A DNA stretch of 31,695 nucleotides from Acidimicrobiia bacterium. Lineage in GTDB: Bacteria > Actinomycetota > Acidimicrobiia > Acidimicrobiales > SKKL01. Each line of letters begins with the position of its first letter. Within the stretch, counting starts at the first letter, position 1. Shown piece after piece: positions 16,398 through 23,247 of the stretch. The stretch is taken from positions 1 through 31,695 of the forward strand of contig JBAYRL010000014.1 in assembly GCA_041676705.1 (NCBI GenBank). The letters are read 5' to 3'. The translations under genes were made by a program, and so were the position numbers. The notes under the pieces are model-generated. The model saw nothing but the letters and a program-made list of their open reading frames with translations, did not search any database and was not told the origin of the DNA.

Positions 16398-17369
16398 GCC
16401 CCACACCTCCGCCAAAATTTCTGCGGAAACAACGCGCGCATCAATACTGCCCGATTGGAACGCCACCATTAGCTCGTCAGCATCGGCATAAGCAGCAAAA
16501 TCTTCCAAATAGCTACGCACTACGTCACCAGTCCCAACCGCAAAGTGCTTCATCATGCCCAGTACTTGTTGACCTTGTAACGAGTTCAACAAAGCATCGG
16601 CTTCGGCATCGCTCATCTCTTGGTCACGAGCCAGAAATCGTTTTACCCGTGACCGCTTCGTACGTAAATATTGCTCATCAGCCTCGTCTTGCGAAGAAGC
16701 CGCTATCACATTGACAGCGGCTATCACATACGGTTCGCTTAGCTGTTCTGAAGGTCGAAACTCACGTCGGTAAATCTCAACCGCCTGGGTTAATGCCGCT
16801 GGCGCGAAGTGTGAAGCGAAGGCATAAGGTAACCCAAGCATGGCGGCCAGCTGAGCACCAAAAAGCGATGACCCCAAAATATATAAAGGCACAAAGGCAC
16901 CTTTGCCTGGCGTCGCTTCTACCCCCGCCACCCGGGTCTCGTCGCTAAGAAAACCCTGTAATTCTACGACGTCTTGGGGGAACGTTTCGGCAGACATGGG
17001 ATCACGGCGCAACGCCCGTAAAGTCACCTGATCGGTACCTGGCGCTCGACCCAAACCCAAATCAATCCGCCCCGGATGCAGCGCCTCAAGCGTGCCGAAT
17101 TGCTCGGCAATAGTTAGCGGCGCATGGTTCGGCAACATCACACCGCCAGAACCCACGCGAATCGACTTAGTGTTAGCTGCCACATGAGCAATGAGCACGC
17201 TCGTAGCCGACGAAGCAATGGTTGACATGTTGTGATGTTCGGCGTACCAAACCCGTTTGTAACCAAGCTCTTCCACGCATTGAGCCAAACGGACACTGTT
17301 TTGCAGGCTTTCGCCCACGGACTCACCTGATCTGACCACTGCCAAATCCAGTACAGAAATCGGAAGCAT
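16380..17369 (-). CDS. Luciferase-like flavin monooxygenase (LLM family)
   Basis: TIM-barrel, probably FMN-dependent oxidoreductase of the bacterial luciferase-like family; substrate unknown. The protein begins MLPISVLDLAVVRSGES and contains the family's GYKRVWYAEHHN, IRVGSGGVMLPNH, EALHPGRIDLGLGRAPG and ILGSS, matching the 'group 1' subfamily (MsnO8-like). I place the start at the ATG 17367-17369 (329 aa), which has GGAG with a 6-nt spacer; a TTG four codons upstream overlaps this Shine-Dalgarno and is unlikely. The C-terminus overlaps the convergent MFS gene by 18 bp. Confidence 0.9.
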   Translation of the reverse strand: MLPISVLDLAVVRSGESVGESLQNSVRLAQCVEELGYKRVWYAEHHNMSTIASSATSVLIAHVAANTKSIRVGSGGVMLPNHAPLTIAEQFGTLEALHPGRIDLGLGRAPGTDQVTLRALRRDPMSAETFPQDVVELQGFLSDETRVAGVEATPGKGAFVPLYILGSSLFGAQLAAMLGLPYAFASHFAPAALTQAVEIYRREFRPSEQLSEPYVIAAVNVIAASSQDEADEQYLRTKRSRVKRFLARDQEMSDAEADALLNSLQGQQVLGMMKHFAVGTGDVVRSYLEDFAAYADADELMVAFQSGSIDARVVSAEILAEVWGLSRLT

Positions 17370-17430
17370 CACTATCTCCAAGCTGACAAGAACGATACAA
17401 ACTGACCGAAACGATTGTTGTTAATAGGTC

Positions 17431-17436
17431 TAGGGT
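17431..17436 (+). promoter_or_regulatory. -10 element (TAGGGT) before the beta-lactamase-family gene
   Basis: TAGGGT ends 7 nt before the ATG at 17444, and there is no Shine-Dalgarno, so the mRNA could be leaderless and start at this ATG. A GTG at 17438 is only 1 nt from the hexamer and would then not be used. No clear -35. Confidence 0.35.
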
Positions 17437-17437
17437 A

Positions 17438-18646
17438 GTGGCGATGGATACTTCACATGCCGAGCCTGAAAATCAGCCCGCCGCCTCCGTTCAAGGCCGC
17501 TACGATCCGGCCTTTTTGTCGGTGGCAGAAGTGTTTACCAGCAACTTCGAACCGTTCGAGAACGAATTCGGAGCTGACCCGGGTGACTTGGGTGCCGCCT
17601 TGTGCGTGATTGCTGATGGCCAAGTTGTACTTAATATGTGGGGTGGTTGGAAAGACCGTGCCAAAACCCGGCCTTGGACGAGAGACACACTGGTCAATGC
17701 ATATTCATTAGGTAAAGCCGTAACCGCGGTGACCATCTTGTCCCTGGTCAATCGTGGCCTCCTCGATTTAGATTGGCGCCTCTCAAAAGTGTGGCCCCAA
17801 TTTGTGGGCGGCGGGAAGGAATCCATCACCTTGCGCCAAGCCCTTTCACACCAAGCGGGCTTGCCGGGCATCCGTAGAACCATGGCACCCGAAGAACTAT
17901 TCGATTTCGCTACCATGGCGGCTGCTCTTGCCGAAAGCGAACCCTGGTGGACTCCGGGAACGGCGCATGGCTACCACGTGAACACCCTGGGCCACCTAGC
18001 TGGCGAACCAGTTCGGCGAGTCACTCAAACCAGTTTGGGCCAACAGGTTCGGGAGTTACTTTCGAACCCCCTCGAGGCCGACTTGTGGATTGGCCTGCCC
18101 CGCTCGCTACACGATCGAGTGGCTGAAGTTGATTTCGTGGACAACGCCCCCAAAGAGCACCGACCGCATCAAGGCGACGGGGAATGGGAGCCCATGCGGT
18201 ACGCGGCTTACTTCAACCCACCAGGCCTTTCGGGTATTGGCACGGTCAACACACCACAGTGGCGCGAGGCCGAAGTTCCTTCCACCAACTTGCATACCAA
18301 CGCCGAAAGCGTTGCCAAAATGTTTAATGCCCTACTACAACCGGCAACCGGGCCGCTGCGCCTCACCGAAAGTCTGGTTACTGAAGCCGGAACCACCCAC
18401 GCTGAAGGCCACGATCTGATCCTTGATCGCAATAGCCGTTTTGGTTTAGGGATGATGCTTCCCACGGCCGAACGCCCAATGGGCATTAGTGAAGCGTCAT
18501 TTGGGCACTTTGGTAACGGTGGCTCTTTGGGCTTTGTAGACACCAATGCCAAGGTGGCGTTTGGTTATGTCATCAACCGCCCCGGTGATCGCTGGCAAAC
18601 CCCGCGCACCCGACGGATTCTCGACGCGCTGAAGCAATGCTTCTAA
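17438..18646 (+). CDS. Serine beta-lactamase / esterase family hydrolase
   Basis: Serine hydrolase of the class C beta-lactamase/PBP-like fold, probably an esterase (family VIII) or a peptidase-like enzyme rather than an antibiotic-resistance enzyme. 402 aa. S90-L-G-K93 gives the SxxK motif and Y179-H-V-N182 the YxN motif. No signal peptide is visible, which suggests a cytoplasmic enzyme and argues against a secreted beta-lactamase. The start may be ATG 17444 (two residues later), given the -10 at 17431. Its last 10 nt overlap the MscS gene, so the two are probably co-expressed. Confidence 0.88.
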   Translation: MAMDTSHAEPENQPAASVQGRYDPAFLSVAEVFTSNFEPFENEFGADPGDLGAALCVIADGQVVLNMWGGWKDRAKTRPWTRDTLVNAYSLGKAVTAVTILSLVNRGLLDLDWRLSKVWPQFVGGGKESITLRQALSHQAGLPGIRRTMAPEELFDFATMAAALAESEPWWTPGTAHGYHVNTLGHLAGEPVRRVTQTSLGQQVRELLSNPLEADLWIGLPRSLHDRVAEVDFVDNAPKEHRPHQGDGEWEPMRYAAYFNPPGLSGIGTVNTPQWREAEVPSTNLHTNAESVAKMFNALLQPATGPLRLTESLVTEAGTTHAEGHDLILDRNSRFGLGMMLPTAERPMGISEASFGHFGNGGSLGFVDTNAKVAFGYVINRPGDRWQTPRTRRILDALKQCF

Positions 18647-19503
18647 GCGACTTTACCTACTGGCTACGAGGCGCAGGACTAGAAATTCTGCTGATTGGCT
18701 TAGGCGCGGCGCTGCTGCACCGGTTTGTACGCTGGCAGGCAACACGAATTGAACATCGACTAATTACAGCCATTCAAAGCCCTAAAATCCCGTCAAGCAC
18801 AACGGAACAAGACCACAAATATCATTGGGCCTTAATCCAAATAGGTTCCTGGTCGATCATCGGTGCCATCTATTTCCTGGCGTCGCTGTTTATTATGGAA
18901 CGTTTCAATGTGCCCCGATCGTCAATTGTGGCACCGGCTTCGATTATTGGTGCGGCCGTAGGTTTCGGCGCTCAACAACTGATTAAAGACTTAATTTCTG
19001 GTGGTCTGATCGTGGCGGAACGCCAATATGGCTACGGCGATGTCGTTCGATTTGATCCATCGGGAAGCGCCGATGGCGTAATTGGCACCGTCGAAGAAAT
19101 CTCGCTTCGCACCACTAAACTCCGCGCCTACGGCGGTGAACTAATTACCGTCCCAAACGGCGATATTCGTCAGGTCGCTAATCTTTCTAAAGATTGGTCA
19201 CGAGCCGTAATCGACATTCCACTCCCCAATCACGTGGACCTGGACAAGGTGCGCGAAGTTCTGACCGAAATCAGCAATGACCTGTGGGAGGATGAGCTGT
19301 GGCGGCCCTTGCTTCTCGAACGGCCCACCTTCACCCGAATAAACTCGCTAAATGTGGGCTATCTGTTGGTACGTTACGAAACTCGTACCGCACCTGGAGA
19401 GCAGTGGTCGGTAGCCGGGCAAATGCGCGAACGAATTACTCAGAAGTTCCAAGCAGCTGACATTTCTTTGGCTTCTGCCATTGTGCCGGGAAGTTTTCAG
19501 TAA
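18637..19503 (+). CDS. MscS-family mechanosensitive ion channel
   Basis: Small-conductance mechanosensitive channel that releases solutes when membrane tension rises on osmotic downshift. 288 aa: three membrane helices (about 12-31, 67-88 and 100-125), the last being the pore helix (ASIIGAAVGFGAQQLIKDLISG) with Gly/Ala packing, then the beta domain (about 130-190, with VIGTVEEISLRTTKLR and TVPNGDIR) and the alpha/beta cytoplasmic domain. It overlaps the upstream hydrolase gene by 10 nt and its stop is directly followed by the next ATG. Confidence 0.94.
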   Translation: MLLSDFTYWLRGAGLEILLIGLGAALLHRFVRWQATRIEHRLITAIQSPKIPSSTTEQDHKYHWALIQIGSWSIIGAIYFLASLFIMERFNVPRSSIVAPASIIGAAVGFGAQQLIKDLISGGLIVAERQYGYGDVVRFDPSGSADGVIGTVEEISLRTTKLRAYGGELITVPNGDIRQVANLSKDWSRAVIDIPLPNHVDLDKVREVLTEISNDLWEDELWRPLLLERPTFTRINSLNVGYLLVRYETRTAPGEQWSVAGQMRERITQKFQAADISLASAIVPGSFQ

Positions 19504-19896
19504 ATGGAACTGCAATCCACCCCTCTAAAGGGTCGTCCAAGAGCTTCCACGGTGATTATGGCGGTCGCATTTGTAGCCATCTTTGTGCTCTACATTTTCA
19601 TTCGTCCCGATCCACCACCTCGCACCGAACTGGTGCCGGCCGTCCGCGTTCCGGTTAGTTCAACCACCACCACATTGGAAGAAACCCTGCCGCCTGAGGA
19701 AAACCCCGAAGGTGACGACGAAACACCAGGTTCGGAAGATGATGAAACCGGTGAACCGCTCGACACCACCACCGTGCCTGGCTCAACCGAGGCGCCAGAT
19801 AGCACTAGCACAACCAGCTCTACTAGCAGCACAATTGTCGACGGCACCACGACTACGACGGTTTCTACCGAGCCCTCTGACAACGACCCACAATAA
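19504..19896 (+). CDS. Single-pass membrane protein with Thr/Ser/Glu-rich tail, unknown function
   Basis: I do not recognise a family. 130 aa: basic N-terminus (1-16), one membrane segment (about 17-33), then a Pro-rich joint and a long low-complexity tail of Thr, Ser, Pro, Glu and Asp (about 41-130) with no predicted fold. Positive charges before the helix place the tail outside the cytoplasm. Thr/Ser/Pro-rich tails of this kind can be wall-spanning linkers or glycosylation targets; that is inference. The ATG abuts the MscS stop (TAA-ATG) with GGGAAG upstream, so it is co-translated with the channel. Confidence 0.75.
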   Translation: MELQSTPLKGRPRASTVIMAVAFVAIFVLYIFIRPDPPPRTELVPAVRVPVSSTTTTLEETLPPEENPEGDDETPGSEDDETGEPLDTTTVPGSTEAPDSTSTTSSTSSTIVDGTTTTTVSTEPSDNDPQ

Positions 19897-19899
19897 AAT
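19894..19899 (+). promoter_or_regulatory. -10-like TAAAAT overlapping a stop codon
   Basis: TAAAAT (5 of 6 to TATAAT) begins with the TAA stop of the Thr-rich membrane protein and lies upstream of the small ORF. The start would be 12 nt (GTG 19912) or 27 nt (ATG 19927) away. No -35 seen. Confidence 0.35.
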
Positions 19900-19926
19900 G
19901 TCACAGCTCGCGTGGATGATGGAAGC

Positions 19927-20115
19927 ATGGAAACAAGACAGCTATTCATCATCGACAAACAACAGCCAGGTCAGCATGAGAAAGAGGGCTCTTCAAGCTG
20001 GCATCTTGACGAAGACACCCGTCAGCGTGGGCTGGCTGGTGTACAGCTAGCTCGCCAAGCTTTAGCACAGGCGTTAAGTCGTTCATTTGGCACCGATACC
20101 CCACATGCGGCCTAG
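19927..20115 (+). CDS. Small soluble protein, unknown function
   Basis: 62-aa ORF starting METRQLFIIDKQQ, followed by a polar stretch and an amphipathic helical half (WHLDEDTRQRGLAGVQLARQALAQAL cut here into WHLDEDTRQRG and LAGVQLARQAL). I cannot assign a family. It fills an otherwise unexplained gap on the same strand as its neighbours, its composition is ordinary for a soluble protein and it ends with TAG, which is also the first part of the thiolase -10 element. A GTG in frame at 19912 would add five residues. The ATG has only a weak GGA upstream. Its position directly before the thiolase may be functional or accidental. Confidence 0.55.
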   Translation: METRQLFIIDKQQPGQHEKEGSSSWHLDEDTRQRGLAGVQLARQALAQALSRSFGTDTPHAA

Positions 20116-20118
20116 CAT
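20113..20118 (+). promoter_or_regulatory. -10 element of the thiolase gene (TAGCAT), leaderless candidate
   Basis: TAGCAT ends 6 nt before the thiolase ATG, and no Shine-Dalgarno is present. The hexamer includes the TAG stop codon of the small upstream ORF. No clear -35. Confidence 0.45.
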
Positions 20119-20124
20119 CTACAT

Positions 20125-21300
20125 ATGAACGAAGTAGTAATTGTTGACGCCGTGCGCACACCCATCGGGCGTCGCAACGGCGGACTATCCACTATGCATC
20201 CGGCTGACCTCCTCGGCGAGGTTCAATCCGAGCTTATTCGTCGAAGCGGAATCGACCCCGCTGAGGTGGGTCAAGTTGTAGGCGGCTGCGTTAGCCAAAT
20301 CGGCGAGCAAACTTTCAACATTGCTCGTACGGCCTGGCTTTCTGCTGGCTTGCCTCTGTCGGTTGCTGCCACCACGGTTGATGCCCAATGCGGCTCGTCC
20401 CAGCAGGCCACGAACCTAGCTACCACGCTAATTGCGGGCGGCGCGGTCGACGTTGCCATTGCTTGTGGTGTCGAGTCGATGAGCCGAATTCCAATCGGTT
20501 CGGCCATGCGAGTACAAGAATATGGTCGTCCCACCCCCGATAGTTACTTCGGCCAATACGAAATGACCTCGCAGTTCGAGGGTGCCGAACGCATCGCCGA
20601 CAAATGGGGCGTAACCCGCCAAGACGCCGACGAATTCGGTCTTTTGTCGCAACAACGCGCCGCCCAAGCATGGGCCGAAGGTCGTTACGAAACCCAAATT
20701 GTGCCAGTTGAAGCACCCACGCTTGGCGAAGACGGCAAACCGTCTGAAACCAAGCAAACCATTAGCCGCGACGAAGGCTTGCGTGAAACCTCACTCGACA
20801 AACTGGCCGCTCTAAAGCCAGTGGCACGCGAGAATGGTGTTCACACCGCAGGTTCTTCCTCCCAAATCTCTGACGGCGCTGGTGCAGTGCTATTGATGAC
20901 CCGCGAAAAGGCTGAAGCTTTGGGTCTACGCCCCCGAGCACGCGTAGTAGATACCTGCAACGTTGGTGTTGACCCGGTGCTTATGCTCACCGGGCCAATT
21001 GATGCCACCTACCACCTGCTGAAGCGCACCGGCCTAACCATGGCCAACATTGATGTCACCGAAATTAACGAAGCGTTCGCTTCGGTAGTCTTGGCATGGG
21101 CGCGGGAGCACAAAGTTGATATGGACAAAGTTAACCCCAATGGTGGCGCTATCGCCCACGGCCACCCCCTGGGCGGCACCGGTGCCATTCTAATGACCAA
21201 GGCCCTTCACGAACTCGAGCGCACCGACGGCGAGTTTGGGCTAGTAACCATGTGCTGCGGTGGCGGTCTAGGTACCGGTACCATTATCCAGCGCATTTGA
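20125..21300 (+). CDS. Acetyl-CoA C-acetyltransferase / thiolase family
   Basis: Thiolase II-type enzyme that condenses or cleaves acyl-CoA (acetoacetyl-CoA formation or beta-oxidation). 391 aa, typical length. The nucleophile C89 (DAQCGSSQQ), H347 (AHGHPLGGTG) and the second Cys, C377 (MCCGGGLGTG), are all present. The N-terminus VVIVDAVRTPIGRRNG is also typical. Whether it is a biosynthetic acetyl-CoA acetyltransferase or a degradative or steroid-type thiolase cannot be decided, as no beta-oxidation partner gene is adjacent. Confidence 0.94.
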   Translation: MNEVVIVDAVRTPIGRRNGGLSTMHPADLLGEVQSELIRRSGIDPAEVGQVVGGCVSQIGEQTFNIARTAWLSAGLPLSVAATTVDAQCGSSQQATNLATTLIAGGAVDVAIACGVESMSRIPIGSAMRVQEYGRPTPDSYFGQYEMTSQFEGAERIADKWGVTRQDADEFGLLSQQRAAQAWAEGRYETQIVPVEAPTLGEDGKPSETKQTISRDEGLRETSLDKLAALKPVARENGVHTAGSSSQISDGAGAVLLMTREKAEALGLRPRARVVDTCNVGVDPVLMLTGPIDATYHLLKRTGLTMANIDVTEINEAFASVVLAWAREHKVDMDKVNPNGGAIAHGHPLGGTGAILMTKALHELERTDGEFGLVTMCCGGGLGTGTIIQRI

Positions 21301-21361
21301 GCGAGCCCGAAGCTCACATCTTCTTGACCGCCTTGTTTCCATAAGGCAAACCATTATTGCG

Positions 21362-21407
21362 GCGTATCGGCCGCCTTCTAAACCCTACGAATAGACGGCC
21401 GATGCGC
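21362..21407 (+). promoter_or_regulatory. 12-bp hairpin covering the thermonuclease start codon
   Basis: GCGTATCGGCCG (21362-21373) can pair with CGGCCGATGCGC (21396-21407) along all 12 positions, with one U-G pair. The loop is 22 nt. The 3' arm contains the ATG at 21402-21404 that is the most likely start of the nuclease. In mRNA this could block initiation. If instead the TTG at 21357 is used, the hairpin lies just inside the coding region. No T-run follows, so it is not a normal terminator for the thiolase. Confidence 0.5.
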
Positions 21408-21971
21408 GCTAAACCAGTTGAACTCTTAAGCCTCATTTCATTAGCCGGTCTTTTGGCGCTCGGGGCTTTAATTTATGTTGTCTGGCCCAACCCAAGCACA
21501 CCGCTTCCCGACGGTCACGCCAAGGTGATCGAAGTTATCGACGGCGACACCATCAAGGTTTTGATCAACGGCACCGAAGAAAACATCCGTTTCTTAGGCA
21601 TCGACACCCCAGAAACCCACCACCCCACCAAACCGGTCGAATGTTACGGCCAAGAAGCCAGCGACCGCTTAAGCAGCCTGCTACCTAAAGGTCAGACGGT
21701 ACGGCTAGAACGTGACCTCGAAGCACGAGACCATTACAACCGAATATTGGCGTACGTTTACCTACCAGGCGACCCCGACGACGTTCACCTGAACCTGTTG
21801 ATGGTGGCCGAAGGCTATGCCGTAACACTGCCTATCGACCCCAATCGCGCCTACCGAAGCGAGCTAGCCGCCGCCGAACAAAGCGCCAAGGCGCAGAACC
21901 TAGGGCTCTGGGGTTTCTGCGACGGCCCAGGGGTAGCACTCAATCCTCTCACCAGCTGGCGCCAGCCCTAA
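21402..21971 (+). CDS. Membrane-anchored thermonuclease (SNase-like)
   Basis: Staphylococcal nuclease-fold enzyme, probably a Ca2+-dependent nuclease held on the outer face of the membrane. From the ATG it has 189 aa: one N-terminal membrane helix (about 8-28), a Pro-rich spacer and the SNase domain (about 39-180). Catalytic and metal residues line up with S. aureus nuclease: D49 (DGDT), R63, D68, E71 (RFLGIDTPE) and R114 (DHYNR), with matching spacing. An upstream in-frame TTG at 21357 would add 15 basic residues; neither start has a clear Shine-Dalgarno. Confidence 0.9.
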   Translation: MRAKPVELLSLISLAGLLALGALIYVVWPNPSTPLPDGHAKVIEVIDGDTIKVLINGTEENIRFLGIDTPETHHPTKPVECYGQEASDRLSSLLPKGQTVRLERDLEARDHYNRILAYVYLPGDPDDVHLNLLMVAEGYAVTLPIDPNRAYRSELAAAEQSAKAQNLGLWGFCDGPGVALNPLTSWRQP

Positions 21972-21994
21972 TCGCTCCGCGGCCTCTTAGACGA

Positions 21995-22000
21995 TAACGT
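21995..22000 (+). promoter_or_regulatory. -10 element (TAACGT) before the YdjC-like gene
   Basis: TAACGT ends 7 nt before the GTG start at 22008; there is no Shine-Dalgarno. This is a leaderless candidate. No clear -35. Confidence 0.4.
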
Positions 22001-22007
22001 CAATGGC

Positions 22008-22853
22008 GTGACTGCACTTTCCGAAGCACTTGGATATCCACCAGATTCGTGTCTGCTTATTGTCACGGCCCACGACCTTGGTTCTTGTCATGCTGCTAAC
22101 GCTGGCGTTTACAGCTCGCTTCGCCACGGCTTCGCAACCAGTGCCTCGCTAATGGTGCCAGCCCCCTGGGCACGCGCCGCGGCCTCGGAATACCACGGTG
22201 AAGATATTGGCGTTCAGTTAACCCTAAACGCCGAATACGATGCGTACCGATGGGGCCCCATCACCCACGCTCCGTCGCTCGTTGATGGCGACGGCGGTTT
22301 CCCGCATACCCCTATCGATTTGTGGGAACACGCTGACCTAGACGAACTGCGCCGCGAGTGCCGCACCCAAATCGAACGCGCCATCGTTTGGGGTTTCGAT
22401 GTCAGTCATTTGGATTCACACTTAGGAGCTCTTCACCTCCGGCCAGAGTTTTTCGATGTCTACCTTGATCTAGCCGTGGAATTTAACCTGCCAATTCGCC
22501 TACCTGGGGTTGAATACCAGCACATCGCTGGCTTTCCCATGCGCGATATCGCTCGCGAAGAAGGCATCTTGTTTCCTGACTACTTAAAGGTTGTGCCCGG
22601 TCGTGGTGTTGGTAGCCGCGACGCTATTAACCACGTGCTAAACGACATTACCCCCGGCGTGACCGAGGTTTATTTGCACCCAGCTCTCGACACCCCAGAG
22701 CTGCGAGCGTTAACACCAGATTGGGAAGAACGAGTTGATGATCTGGAGTTTGCCACCGGCGATGAGACCTTCAAGCGCTGCATTGACGAAGGCAAAATCA
22801 CTTTGATCAGCTATCGAGATCTCCGCTTAGCCCAGCGCCAGAACCTGCACTGA
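22008..22853 (+). CDS. YdjC/ChbG-like carbohydrate deacetylase family protein
   Basis: Member of the YdjC/ChbG family, whose studied members remove acetyl groups from chito-oligosaccharides using a metal. 281 aa. The fold markers are clear: VTAHDLGSCHAAN at the N-terminus, SASLMVP, DIGVQLTLNAEYDAYRWGP and HLDSHLGALH. Two positions differ from the usual motifs: the first Asp of ADDxG is H22 (D23 is kept), and the usual His of GVHLTL is Q70. D136-S-H138 is kept. In ChbG the metal is held by Asp and two His, so the site here may be altered or the substrate different. GTG start, probably leaderless. The 3' end overlaps the convergent SCP2 gene by 47 bp. Confidence 0.85.
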   Translation: MTALSEALGYPPDSCLLIVTAHDLGSCHAANAGVYSSLRHGFATSASLMVPAPWARAAASEYHGEDIGVQLTLNAEYDAYRWGPITHAPSLVDGDGGFPHTPIDLWEHADLDELRRECRTQIERAIVWGFDVSHLDSHLGALHLRPEFFDVYLDLAVEFNLPIRLPGVEYQHIAGFPMRDIAREEGILFPDYLKVVPGRGVGSRDAINHVLNDITPGVTEVYLHPALDTPELRALTPDWEERVDDLEFATGDETFKRCIDEGKITLISYRDLRLAQRQNLH

Positions 22854-23244
22854 ATAAGGCCAAGGCCGCTTTGGTTTCGGGCCGATTTAAAGCCGCTAAG
22901 AACTCTAAGAGCGAACCAGTTGGACCTTCTGGTTTTAAATCACCCCTCATAAAGGCCACAGCCGGGTCGAGCTCACCCGCCAACAAACTCTGTAACTCGG
23001 CCGCTTTAATGGGCATCGTTAAAGTTGCCGGTTCTTCGTCGGGCAATGCAACGCGCACCGAATGCAACCAAGCGTTTTCTAGGCTCCATCGTGTGGCAAC
23101 CTTGCCACCTTTGGTTCCAGAAACAACCAATTCGACCTGATCGGTTGGCTCTGCCGGGTTGTTTGGTTTGCCGGTGGTCGAATGGGCTTCAACTAAGGCC
23201 GAATTAATAGCGTTTAGCCAGTTTTCGTCAATTAGTAGCGGCAC
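22807..23244 (-). CDS. SCP2 sterol-binding-domain protein
   Basis: 145 aa, resembling the SCP-2 lipid-binding fold: a central region with WSLENAWLHSVRVALP and the typical SCP2 segment GELDPAVAFMRGDLKPEG (about 90-107). Such proteins bind lipids or acyl-CoAs; in actinobacteria related domains also occur in mycothiol-dependent enzymes, but no catalytic motif is seen here. GTG start with GGAG 7 nt upstream. It begins only 3 nt after the mca stop, so the two are co-transcribed. The name rests on motif memory. Confidence 0.7.
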   Translation of the reverse strand: MPLLIDENWLNAINSALVEAHSTTGKPNNPAEPTDQVELVVSGTKGGKVATRWSLENAWLHSVRVALPDEEPATLTMPIKAAELQSLLAGELDPAVAFMRGDLKPEGPTGSLLEFLAALNRPETKAALALFSAGSGAGLSGDLDS

Positions 23245-23247
23245 AGA

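Noticed and set aside
17370..17381. TTG start of the luciferase-like gene at 17381
   Set aside because: It overlaps the GGAG Shine-Dalgarno of the ATG at 17369, and MLPISVLDL is the usual N-terminus.
17438..18646. The beta-lactamase-family gene as an antibiotic-resistance gene
   Set aside because: No signal peptide and no class-specific resistance context; the SxxK/YxN set is shared with esterases.
19583..20050. 155-aa plus-strand ORF overlapping the Thr-rich gene in another frame
   Set aside because: It is an out-of-frame shadow of the repeated ACC/ACA codons; the frame with the membrane helix and the abutting ATG is better supported.
21330..21347. Short hairpin GCCTT/AAGGC after the thiolase as terminator
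   Set aside because: Only 5 bp, loop of 8 and no T-run; too weak to support.
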